A stretch of DNA of 20,028 bases from Bacteroidota bacterium. GTDB taxonomy: Bacteria > Bacteroidota > Ignavibacteria > UBA10030 > UBA8401. The translations under genes and the position numbers were made by a program. Of this stretch, positions 7,620 through 13,801 are shown in pieces. The notes below the pieces were generated by a model. It was not told the DNA's origin, searched no databases, and saw only the letters and a program-made list of their open reading frames with translations. The stretch lies in contig JAVBYA010000045.1 in NCBI GenBank assembly GCA_030824295.1, positions 1 through 20,028 of the forward strand. Reading direction: 5' to 3'. How positions within the stretch are numbered: position 1 is the stretch's first letter; each line of letters starts with the position of its first letter.

Positions 7620-8510
7620 ATGAAAACACCCATTGCTGCGAACATACTCGCCATCGCGCTTTCGTTCGGCATCATCTCCGCGCAGACCATCGTCCGCGAC
7701 GTGAACAGGACCGACGAGAAAGAGGTGCGACTCTCCATCACATCCTCATTCGGCTCTGTGAACATCGCGAAGGGGGACGCTCAGAAGATCGTCCGCGTGC
7801 GCTATCGTGCCAAAGATAAGAATCGTGAGCCGGCGCTCGACCTGGCGTATTCGGTGCGGAAAGGGATCGGCGACCTGAAGTTAGAGATGCACCCTGAAGG
7901 TTCGGATGTACACTACAACGAGGAAGGGGAAGGGGTCCGGATCAATGCTGATATGAATTTCTCTTCCGATGTCTGGTATGTGGAACTGATCGACGGAGTG
8001 CCCCTCTCGATGGATGTTGAGCTTGGTGCGGGGAAGAGTGATTTCAATCTCGGCGGATTGATCGTGAACGATCTGGATATCACCACCGGTGCCAGTTCGT
8101 CGCGTCTGGATTTCGACGAGATGAACAAGGGAGAGATCAAGAAGTTATCGATCGAATCCGGTGTGAGCAAATTCGTCGCGAACAATCTGAACAATGCGAA
8201 TTTCCGCACGCTGCAGTTCGACGGCGGCGTGGGAACATACGTGCTGGATTTCGGCGGTCAGTTGAACCGCGATGTCACTGTGAACATCAACGTGGGGCTC
8301 GGTGCGATGACGATCATCGTGCCGAAACAGATCGGTCTGCGGGTGAAATACGAGGATAGTTGGTTGTCCAATCTTACGCTGGATGATGATGAATTCGTCC
8401 GGAAGCGGAAGGGGATCTACGAGTCACAGAACTATGCCGATGCCGTCGGCAGGATGGACATCCAGGTCGAATCGGGTCTCGGCAGCGTCCGCATCAAACG
8501 GTCGAATTGA
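7620..8510 (+). CDS. Secreted toast-rack / LiaF-like beta-repeat protein
   Basis: A 296-residue exported protein with a signal peptide ending near IISAQT (about residue 22). After that it is almost entirely short beta-strands with recurring glycine turns: VELGAGKSDFNLGGL, DITTGASSSRLDF, LSIESGVSKFVANNL, LQFDGGVGTYVLDFGG, VNINVGLGAMTIIVP and VESGLGSVRIKRSN. This stacked pattern fits the adhesin-like toast-rack N-terminal region plus a LiaF/DUF4097-type C-terminus, families linked to envelope-stress sensing. The function in this organism is not known. It follows a sigma factor gene by 63 bp, so it may be part of that regulon or affect its signal; this is inference. A T-tract hairpin follows its stop. 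Confidence 0.78.
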   Translation: MKTPIAANILAIALSFGIISAQTIVRDVNRTDEKEVRLSITSSFGSVNIAKGDAQKIVRVRYRAKDKNREPALDLAYSVRKGIGDLKLEMHPEGSDVHYNEEGEGVRINADMNFSSDVWYVELIDGVPLSMDVELGAGKSDFNLGGLIVNDLDITTGASSSRLDFDEMNKGEIKKLSIESGVSKFVANNLNNANFRTLQFDGGVGTYVLDFGGQLNRDVTVNINVGLGAMTIIVPKQIGLRVKYEDSWLSNLTLDDDEFVRKRKGIYESQNYADAVGRMDIQVESGLGSVRIKRSN

Positions 8511-8525
8511 ACCCATTTCCATCCA

Positions 8526-8560
8526 ACGGCCGGCCACGTCCGCCGGCCGTCAATATTTTT
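8526..8560 (+). terminator. Rho-independent terminator after the toast-rack gene
   Basis: ACGGCCGGC (8526-8534) and GCCGGCCGT (8542-8550) form a perfect 9-bp GC-rich stem with a 7-nt loop. CAATA and five T residues (8556-8560) follow. It begins 16 bases after the stop of the toast-rack gene and ends only 4 bases before the next start codon. Confidence 0.75.
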
Positions 8561-8564
8561 ACCC

Positions 8565-8780
8565 ATGCCTGATAACATCGTCTTCCCGTTCTTCCTGGCT
8601 CTCTCCTTCATCTCGATCACCATCGGCTCTGTATCAGGCTATCTTGCATACCGCAGTTCCAAACGGATCGAAACGGAGATGTCGATGGTCCTCTGGGCCA
8701 TCATTGCTCTGGGGTGCGTCGTCTTCGGCGGACTGATCTGGGCCTGGTTCCTCATCCCCATCATCATGAACCACCTTTGA
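8565..8780 (+). CDS. Small two-helix membrane protein
   Basis: A 71-residue hypothetical protein with two hydrophobic helices at about residues 5-28 (FPFFLALSFISITIGSVSGY) and 41-68 (MVLWAIIALGCVVFGGLIWA), joined by a short charged linker (RSSKRIETE). The composition is that of a real inner-membrane protein rather than a chance frame. I do not recognise a family. The ATG lies 4 bases after a terminator-like T-run and no ribosome-binding site is visible, so the gene is either reached by read-through or translated inefficiently. Its stop is only 6 bases from that of the convergent CHAT-like gene. Confidence 0.65.
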   Translation: MPDNIVFPFFLALSFISITIGSVSGYLAYRSSKRIETEMSMVLWAIIALGCVVFGGLIWAWFLIPIIMNHL

Positions 8781-8786
8781 ACATCC

Positions 8787-11357
8787 TTACCGGATGCCGT
8801 AATAGAAATACGACGCTCCGCCGAAACCCTCCCGCCATTCCTTTCGCTTCTCCAGTTGTCCGGCCGCTTTCCCATAGGCTGTCGCCGGGTCCAATTCCAC
8901 TGCCATCGATGAGAAGAACTGCTCTCCGAATGCCTTGCTGACGGCCGGAGTGATCGGGAAATGGTTCACGATCACAGCCGCTGAGCCGTTCAGCAGACAG
9001 AGCAAAGGATAGAGCTCAGTGAGTCCGTTGTGGCCGCTCTGCACATCGGAGAGGAGCACGATCTGGAATGGATGGATCGACGTGAATATATCCGCCGGGA
9101 CGGATGAGCCGGACCGTACCGTTGTACCGTCCGACACGACAACGTGCGGGCCGCCTTCATCCTCCATCCTGAACTGTGCGGAAAGCTGCAGCATCTCGCC
9201 GAACGCCTGGCCGAGTTTCTCCCTGGTCGCCGATTGATTCACGACCACCTGTGTATTCTTGAAGAAACTCCGTGTGTCACGCAGTTCGAATTCCAGTCCC
9301 CACCGGAAATCGGGAGTGAAGCCGAACGCCACGACATTGTTGATGAAGCGGGGGGACTGTGCCGCAGAATTGATCATGGAAAGATGCGGCATGTACGTGA
9401 CGGGCCGGCGCTCCGCCGTGCTGCCGGCAAGGGAATGGAACGGGAACCGGGAGAACCCGGCAGGAGGAATGATCACGAGCCGCCGGACATCGAGAGCATT
9501 GAACGGTTTCATCAGTACATCAGAGAGATCTCCGGCAAGTTCCGATGCTGCCGCGCGCTGGACCGTGGGGAGCGACAGCAGGGTGCGGTACTCCTCCATC
9601 ATTGTAAGCAGTGTGCTGCCGTAGGAGGAAAGTTTCACAGCATCCACCGGCTGACCGGGACGGATGACGAATGCCCAGACATCGGTCGTGGTGAGGAAAA
9701 GGTCGAGCACGGCTGTACCCGGCGGCACCTTTGAATCGATCATCTGACGGAGTGACTGCGGCGAGAGTCCGGCAAAAGAGAAGACCGGATACTCGCGGAT
9801 GAGGGTGATAGCGTCCGATTCGACCTTGCTCCGGATGTATCTCAATCGCTGCTGCAGTTTTCCGGAGTAATTCCTGTTGCCACCCTGCACGTGGAAGAGT
9901 TCCAGCTGCAGTCTGCTCTTCTCGTTCAGTCCGGTCACGTAGGTACCGTACCGCGCGCGCTTCTCCGGATCCCGGAACTGCAGATCGATGCCGCTGAGCT
10001 GCTGCTGCAGTGCGATGGTGCGCTTCGTCTCGTGGTAGATGAGTGCTTCCTGCATCCGTTTGTTCTTCAGCAGCAGACCCACGAGCCGTTCGGAGAACCA
10101 ATCGCCCGGTGCATACTGCTGTGACGGTTCAGTAAAGAGGAGTTCGATCGGGACAGAGAGGGAATAATGGACCGGAGCCGCGGTATTGTCCAGATACTTT
10201 TCGAACGCACGCTTATAGAAGGTGACCGCCGCACCGTCATCACCGGAGAGCTCTTTCAGCAGTCCGAGCCGATGGGTCGTCACTGCTTCGCCGAGACCGA
10301 AGCCCATCCTCGCAAAGAGGGTGGACGCTTGTTCATACAGCTGCGCGGACCGTATCATGCCGTCGCGGGAGCGGCTGTAGGCGGATACCTTGAACAGGCA
10401 GTCCGAGATCCGCGTCAGCAGGAACGCCTGCAGGTATTCATCCCCGCCGGTCTTGGCAAGATTGTATGCGGCCACATAGTATTGCTGTGCTTCCGGGAAT
10501 GAAAAATTGGTGAAGTACAGCTCGCCGAGTTTCAATAAGGCGAGGATGGTCTCCAGCGACGTCTCAGCGCTGTTGTTCTGTTTCAGGATGCTGATCGCCT
10601 GCAGATAATTCGCACGGGCGAATGCATCGTCGCCGGCGCGGAAGAACGCATCACCGGTCAGGCGGTAGAACTTCGGACGGTCCAGCGTGTTCGGACTGCC
10701 GGCCAACACCGCCTCTGATTGTTGGAACAGAGCGGCGGCGGCATCAGAAGCGCCGATGGCGGCATAGGAAGCGATCAACGCGGTGTTCGTTTCGATGAGC
10801 TGCGGAAGTTCTCTGCTCGCCAGGAAATACTTCCGTGCTGCGGTCAGGTATGGGATGGAGCGCTGATAGCGTCCCAGCGTGACCTGGAGCCTGCCGGCTT
10901 CCAATCCCGCCAGGGCATGAAGCCGGTCCAGCCGGAAGAGAGTGGAACTGGTGAATGCTTCGTGGAGCAGTGCAACGGCGAGGTCCGTGTTCCCGATGCG
11001 GAAATGGAGTTTGGACAGTTCGAACATCACGTGGAGTTCCGCGGTGCGGTCTGCAGCGGACCGATAGAGCAGACGAAGAGCGCCGAGCGTCTCGACCGCG
11101 GGGGAGATCTTTCCGGCAGCGGTCTGAACGGAGGAGAGTGTGGCATAGACCTCGGCAAGTTTCGCGTCGTTCCCTGCTTCGGCATGCAGGTCCACACATT
11201 CGGCCAGCAAGCGTTCCGCTTCCTCGAAATTCCGACGGCCCGCTGCCTCGGCGGCATCGGCAGAGAGACGGTCCGCTTTTTCTTTCGGCAGCTGGTCCTG
11301 ATCACCGCAAGCGGCGAGCAGGAGCGCACAGATCAGGATGAGGGAGATGCGGGACAT
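8787..11357 (-). CDS. TPR lipoprotein with a catalytically degenerate CHAT-like domain
   Basis: An 856-residue protein. The N-terminus is a lipoprotein signal (LICALLLAACGDQ, Cys17 of the lipobox), so it is likely membrane-anchored outside the cytoplasm. Residues ~35-450 are TPR-type helical repeats (for example RRNFEEAERLLAECVDLH, YLTAARKYF, ALLKLGELYF). The segment ~530-855 has the layout of the CHAT caspase-like domain: TAVLDLFLTTTDVWAFVI, LVIIPPAGFSRFPFHSLAG (628-646), AAVIVNHFPITPAVSKAF and a final GGASYFYYG. At the places where active CHAT proteases have His (-ATHG-) and Cys (-LSAC-SG-), this protein reads LQLSAQFR (723-730) and LLSDVQSG (768-775). Protease activity is therefore not expected. 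The TPR-CHAT architecture is common; the loss of the dyad is read from the sequence. No Shine-Dalgarno is seen. Confidence 0.87.
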   Translation of the reverse strand: MSRISLILICALLLAACGDQDQLPKEKADRLSADAAEAAGRRNFEEAERLLAECVDLHAEAGNDAKLAEVYATLSSVQTAAGKISPAVETLGALRLLYRSAADRTAELHVMFELSKLHFRIGNTDLAVALLHEAFTSSTLFRLDRLHALAGLEAGRLQVTLGRYQRSIPYLTAARKYFLASRELPQLIETNTALIASYAAIGASDAAAALFQQSEAVLAGSPNTLDRPKFYRLTGDAFFRAGDDAFARANYLQAISILKQNNSAETSLETILALLKLGELYFTNFSFPEAQQYYVAAYNLAKTGGDEYLQAFLLTRISDCLFKVSAYSRSRDGMIRSAQLYEQASTLFARMGFGLGEAVTTHRLGLLKELSGDDGAAVTFYKRAFEKYLDNTAAPVHYSLSVPIELLFTEPSQQYAPGDWFSERLVGLLLKNKRMQEALIYHETKRTIALQQQLSGIDLQFRDPEKRARYGTYVTGLNEKSRLQLELFHVQGGNRNYSGKLQQRLRYIRSKVESDAITLIREYPVFSFAGLSPQSLRQMIDSKVPPGTAVLDLFLTTTDVWAFVIRPGQPVDAVKLSSYGSTLLTMMEEYRTLLSLPTVQRAAASELAGDLSDVLMKPFNALDVRRLVIIPPAGFSRFPFHSLAGSTAERRPVTYMPHLSMINSAAQSPRFINNVVAFGFTPDFRWGLEFELRDTRSFFKNTQVVVNQSATREKLGQAFGEMLQLSAQFRMEDEGGPHVVVSDGTTVRSGSSVPADIFTSIHPFQIVLLSDVQSGHNGLTELYPLLCLLNGSAAVIVNHFPITPAVSKAFGEQFFSSMAVELDPATAYGKAAGQLEKRKEWREGFGGASYFYYGIR

Positions 11358-11385
11358 GTGTGGTCAATATACGAAGAGTGGTGCT

Positions 11386-11417
11386 AAAACAAAAAGTCCC
11401 GCCGAAGCGGGACTTTT
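11386..11417 (-). terminator. Rho-independent terminator of the beta-barrel gene
   Basis: On the minus strand the 11-bp stem AAAAGTCCCGC / GCGGGACTTTT (11392-11417) has a TTCG tetraloop and is followed by T-rich sequence to 11386. It starts about 24 bases after the stop of the gene ending at 11441. The stem has A/T runs on both sides and could act in both directions. It lies within the ~80 bp upstream of the lipoprotein gene that starts at 11357. Confidence 0.85.
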
Positions 11418-11440
11418 GTGTTCACCAGGATCTGAAATCC

Positions 11441-12562
11441 TTAGAAAGCAAAGAACACGCCGGCCGATGCCGAATTGGTCTTGCCGATGTTGTAATCTGC
11501 ATTGATGTTGATGACCAGCAGACGGATGCTCATACCGACGGTCAAACGCGACTTGTTCTCGCCTTCGAACTCAACGCTGAAGGGGATCGTGGTCGGGCCC
11601 GCTGCAGTGTTGAGCGGTGCATCATACGCAATGGTCGTTTTGGAATTCTCGATACCGAATCCCGCGTACGGGGTCACATTCAGGAAACCAAAACCGAGCT
11701 GTTTGCTGACGTTCAGGCCGAAACCGCTTGCGGTGGTCTTCAACAGTTCCTGTTCCTTTGCGTTCTGTGTTGCTTTCACGGTCAGTGAGGTTGAATAGTA
11801 GCTGACAGCCAGGTCCACAATGGGGATCGGCAGCCACATACCGAGGTTATGCTGCACACCGAAACCGAAGAAACGGACCTTACCGAAATCGCCGGCCGGG
11901 ATATCGATCGGTGCACCGCGCAGCGTGACCATGGTGCCGTACACTGTGCCGAGGCTGATCTGCGGCAGCGGCAGCGGAACGATCGGCAGATCGATGCCCT
12001 GCACACCGTCAACGGTATCGCCGAAGGTGCCGACGGCATACGATTTCGGCTGGTTGGTGGAAGGATCGGTCAGCGTAACAGAACCCGGATCGAACACGAT
12101 CGTCACCGGCGAACCGTCGCCATTCAGGAATGTCGGACCGCTGAAGCGGACCGTGACATCATTCTGCTTCAATTGATTGATGAACTGGTTCCGCACGCTT
12201 GCCTGGAACGGTGCCGGCGTGGTGCTCAGGTCGAGGTTGTTGGCAATGGATGCTGCCTGTGCATCGCTGAAACGGAACGATGAGCTCAAATTGAAGGTCT
12301 TGTTCGCATCGGAAGTGAATGTTCCCGCCATGACCACACCAACTTCGAGGTCGATACCGAAGATCTTATCTTTGGGGGATTTATGGAACCAACCGGTGTT
12401 CAGATTGTTCCCGAAAGCAGACCCGGCCGGTCCAAGGAAACCTTCAATGGCGCCGCCTGCAAGCTTGCTCATGGTCTTTGAGAGCTCGCTTTCTTCCTGA
12501 GCCATCGAAATACTGAAGAGTGCCATTGTCGCCAAAGCGATCAATCGTAGATTTCTTTTCAT
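11441..12562 (-). CDS. Predicted outer-membrane beta-barrel protein (DUF6588-like)
   Basis: A 373-residue exported protein with a signal peptide ending near SISMAQEE. The mature part has alternating hydrophobic strands and ends in ASAGVFFAF, the terminal aromatic typical of outer-membrane barrels. The paired strands VRFFGFGVQHNLGMWLPIPI, VDLAVSYYSTSLTVKAT, NVSKQLGFGFLNVTPYAGFG and RLTVGMSIRLLVININADYN support a small barrel. The GWFHKSPKDKIFGIDLEVG start of the mature region recalls Bacteroidota DUF6588 proteins; I am not certain of the family. Function is unknown; porin or surface structural roles are possible. An AAGGA 9 nt before ATG, a promoter-like site about 130 bp upstream and a strong terminator after the stop indicate a single-gene, perhaps well expressed, unit. 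Confidence 0.82.
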   Translation of the reverse strand: MKRNLRLIALATMALFSISMAQEESELSKTMSKLAGGAIEGFLGPAGSAFGNNLNTGWFHKSPKDKIFGIDLEVGVVMAGTFTSDANKTFNLSSSFRFSDAQAASIANNLDLSTTPAPFQASVRNQFINQLKQNDVTVRFSGPTFLNGDGSPVTIVFDPGSVTLTDPSTNQPKSYAVGTFGDTVDGVQGIDLPIVPLPLPQISLGTVYGTMVTLRGAPIDIPAGDFGKVRFFGFGVQHNLGMWLPIPIVDLAVSYYSTSLTVKATQNAKEQELLKTTASGFGLNVSKQLGFGFLNVTPYAGFGIENSKTTIAYDAPLNTAAGPTTIPFSVEFEGENKSRLTVGMSIRLLVININADYNIGKTNSASAGVFFAF

Positions 12563-12682
12563 GGTACGATCCTTTTAAAGTGATTGGATGTGTGGTAAAT
12601 GAATATGGGGAATTGAAGAACAATCATACGTTGCTTGCGGGGAGGTAAGCACGATGTCCATGATCGTTGAATGTAGGCCGTA

Positions 12683-12712
12683 CAAATATACGGCTTTTCT
12701 TCCCAAAGGCAA
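12683..12712 (-). promoter_or_regulatory. Bacteroidota-type promoter of the beta-barrel gene
   Basis: On the minus strand TTG (12710-12712), 19 nt and TATATTTG (12683-12690) match the TTTG/TTG-N19-21-TAnnTTTG promoter layout of Bacteroidota. The leader to the start at 12562 would be about 115 nt. The -7 box lies in a small GCCGTA/TACGGC inverted repeat (12677-12694), which could be an operator or chance. Confidence 0.5.
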
Positions 12713-12722
12713 TAGTTTTTTA

Positions 12723-12753
12723 TTGCGATTAGGGCGGTTTTTTTTTACCATTG
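12723..12753 (+). promoter_or_regulatory. Possible promoter of the MerR-type gene
   Basis: TTG (12723-12725), 20 nt and TACCATTG (12746-12753), one base off TAnnTTTG, lie 20 bases before the start at 12774. The spacing fits the Bacteroidota type. The spacer includes a run of nine T residues. Confidence 0.4.
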
Positions 12754-12773
12754 TATAACGTTCAGAGGCCGAC

Positions 12774-13184
12774 ATGAAATCGATAGGTATCAAAAAGCTT
12801 TATTATTCCATCAGCGAGGTAAGTAAGATCACCGATCTGGAGCAGTATGTTCTCCGGTATTGGGAATCCGAATTCGAGCAGCTGAAACCGCAAAAGAACC
12901 GGGCCGGGAACCGCGTCTATACGAACAAGGACATCAAACTGATCCTTCATATCAAGAAACTTCTGAGGGAAGAGCGTTACACCATTGAAGGGGCGAAACA
13001 AGTGCTGATCGATGTGGTGATGGATGAGACCGGAGAGCAGACCGTATTGCCGTTCGGCGAGACGTCGGATGGGCAGAAACCGGTCCTGCAGCAGCCGGTG
13101 CAGCGGGTGACCGATCCGAAATTAAAGGAGGAGTTGGCTGAGGTCCGTTCCGTACTTGAGGACCTTCTGATGAAACTGAATTGA
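12774..13184 (+). CDS. MerR-family transcriptional regulator
   Basis: A 136-residue DNA-binding protein. The winged-helix MerR head covers about residues 7-75: KLYYSISEVSKITDLEQYVLRYWESEF, then the wing KPQKNRAGNRVYTNKDIKLI and the helix LLREERYTIEGAKQVL. The C-terminal ~60 residues have a Gln/Pro-rich linker and a short amphipathic helix (LKEELAEVRSVLEDLLMKLN), probably for dimerisation; no metal-binding cysteines are present, so it is not a metal sensor. Very similar short MerR proteins are widespread in Bacteroidota, where their targets are mostly unknown. AGAGG 6 nt before ATG supports the start. A strong terminator follows the stop, and the convergent tRNA-Pro is just beyond. Confidence 0.92.
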   Translation: MKSIGIKKLYYSISEVSKITDLEQYVLRYWESEFEQLKPQKNRAGNRVYTNKDIKLILHIKKLLREERYTIEGAKQVLIDVVMDETGEQTVLPFGETSDGQKPVLQQPVQRVTDPKLKEELAEVRSVLEDLLMKLN

Positions 13185-13201
13185 ACCATCGATGACGATA
13201 T

Positions 13202-13236
13202 AAAAAAAAGTCTTCCTGAACAGGAAGACTTTTTTT
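13202..13236. terminator. Bidirectional intrinsic terminator
   Basis: A perfect stem with arms AGTCTTCCTG and CAGGAAGACT and a 2-base AA centre, flanked by eight A residues on one side and seven T residues on the other. It can end the MerR transcript on the plus strand and the tRNA-Pro transcript on the minus strand. Confidence 0.93.
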
Positions 13237-13270
13237 ATTTCATCCGCTGATGAAGAGCGGTAAAAAATTG

Positions 13271-13345
13271 TCGGAATGGCGGGATTCGAACCCGCGACCC
13301 CTACCACCCCAAGGTAGTGCGCTAGCCGGGCTGCGCTACATTCCG
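13271..13345 (-). tRNA. tRNA-Pro (anticodon GGG)
   Basis: The minus strand folds into a full cloverleaf. The acceptor stem is CGGAATG / CATTCCG with discriminator A at 13271. The D stem is GCGC/GCGC around AGCCCGGCTA, which contains the conserved GG. The anticodon stem is CTACC/GGTAG with loop TTGGGGT, giving anticodon GGG. The T arm is GCGGG TTCGAAT CCCGC. CCA is not encoded, and six T residues follow closely. This gene is intact, unlike the two 5'-half copies upstream of it at 13386-13441 and 13688-13745. The 40 bp between it and the nearer copy is AT-rich and probably holds its promoter. Confidence 0.97.
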
Positions 13346-13385
13346 AAATATTTATTGCTATTGTTTCTTTTTGCTAAATTGAACA

Positions 13386-13441
13386 GTAGTGCGATTGAGC
13401 CGGTCCCAACGGGATCCCTTCGGGATCTGCGCTACATTCCG
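13386..13441 (-). repeat. tRNA-Pro 5'-half copy B with altered D-arm
   Basis: In tRNA orientation it begins CGGAATGTAGCGCAG, identical to the first 15 bases of the tRNA-Pro gene, and ends with a near match to the D-stem/anticodon-stem part (ATCGCACTAC). Between them the 7-base D-loop core is replaced by about 32 bases containing TCCCGAAGGGATCCCGTTGG, two mini-hairpins meeting at a GGGATCCC palindrome. It has no anticodon, T arm or 3' acceptor strand, so it cannot make a tRNA. It contains the stop codon of the GIY-YIG gene. Confidence 0.9.
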
Positions 13442-13683
13442 ATTTGTTCTTTGATTTTTTTAAGTTCTAGCCAGCCCTCAGGAGATTTTAGGAATTGCTC
13501 TCTTCTGATTGCCTCTTGACGCGACGAAAATTTTTCGTAATAAACAAGCGTCCAAGGAATACCAAATTTTGTAGATGAGACCAAGCCGCTATTGTGTCGG
13601 CGAAGTCTATCATCAAGATCATTGGTTTGACCTATGTAATAACGCTTTTTTGTTTTACTATACAATATATACAGAAAAAACAT
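13432..13683 (-). CDS. GIY-YIG endonuclease-domain protein (YhbQ/UPF0213-like), tRNA-associated
   Basis: An 83-residue single-domain GIY-YIG nuclease. The first motif is degenerate (LYIL, residues 4-7), and the second is YYIGQT (15-20). The catalytic Arg26 is in DRLRRHNSG, and the metal-binding Glu62 is in EAIRREQFLKS. The fold ends KSPEGWLELKKIKEQIGM, as in COG2827-type proteins. The frame continues upstream through a tRNA copy, but MFFLYIL at 13683 is the natural start, 4 bp after copy A; the last codons (I-G-M-stop) are read from the first bases of copy B. By my count bases 13441-13680 are about 36% G+C, against 55% in a nearby 60-base stretch, a sign of transfer. Cellular YhbQ-type proteins have unclear roles; here the tRNA copies at both ends suggest a homing-type or element-encoded nuclease. 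Confidence 0.9.
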   Translation of the reverse strand: MFFLYILYSKTKKRYYIGQTNDLDDRLRRHNSGLVSSTKFGIPWTLVYYEKFSSRQEAIRREQFLKSPEGWLELKKIKEQIGM

Positions 13684-13687
13684 ATTC

Positions 13688-13745
13688 AGGTAGTGCGCTT
13701 GAGCCGGTCCCAACGGGATCCCTTCGGGAGCTGCGCTACATTCCG
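13688..13745 (-). repeat. tRNA-Pro 5'-half copy A with altered D-arm
   Basis: It is read in the same direction as the tRNA and the GIY-YIG gene. It has the tRNA 5' end (CGGAATGTAGCGCAG), the same ~32-base palindromic replacement of the D-loop as copy B, and AGCGCACTACCT, identical to tRNA positions 21-32. It then diverges at the anticodon loop, and the GIY-YIG ATG follows after GAAT. Copies A and B differ at only about three positions, so they are closer to each other than either is to the functional tRNA. Confidence 0.9.
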
Positions 13746-13801
13746 ATGTCACTGAAAATAAGGTACAAAAAAGAGAGAGATTTTCCAACGAAAGAATTAC
13801 C

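Larger units (their letters stand above)
13386..13745 (-). mobile_element. Putative tRNA-derived GIY-YIG cassette upstream of tRNA-Pro
   Basis: About 360 bp consisting of copy A, the AT-rich GIY-YIG gene and copy B, all in the same orientation as the downstream intact tRNA-Pro. Direct repeats derived from the target gene flank a nuclease gene with foreign-looking composition. This is what a small site-specific element that enters the tRNA gene and restores it could leave behind. No transposase, integrase or group I intron core is seen. Mobility is inferred, not shown. Confidence 0.6.

Noticed and set aside
8714..8941. 75-codon plus-strand frame over the end of the CHAT-like gene
   Set aside because: It is Arg/Pro-rich shadow sequence overlapping two better-supported genes.
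12677..12694. GCCGTA/TACGGC hairpin followed by TTTT as a plus-strand terminator
   Set aside because: It is only a 6-bp stem with no gene ending upstream on the plus strand, and it lies on the likely promoter of the minus-strand beta-barrel gene.
13386..13745. Copies A and B as extra functional tRNA genes
   Set aside because: Neither has an anticodon, a T arm or a 3' acceptor strand.
13386..13745. CRISPR array or group I intron
   Set aside because: There are only two repeats, separated by a coding gene, and no Cas genes; the functional tRNA is uninterrupted and I see no group I intron core.
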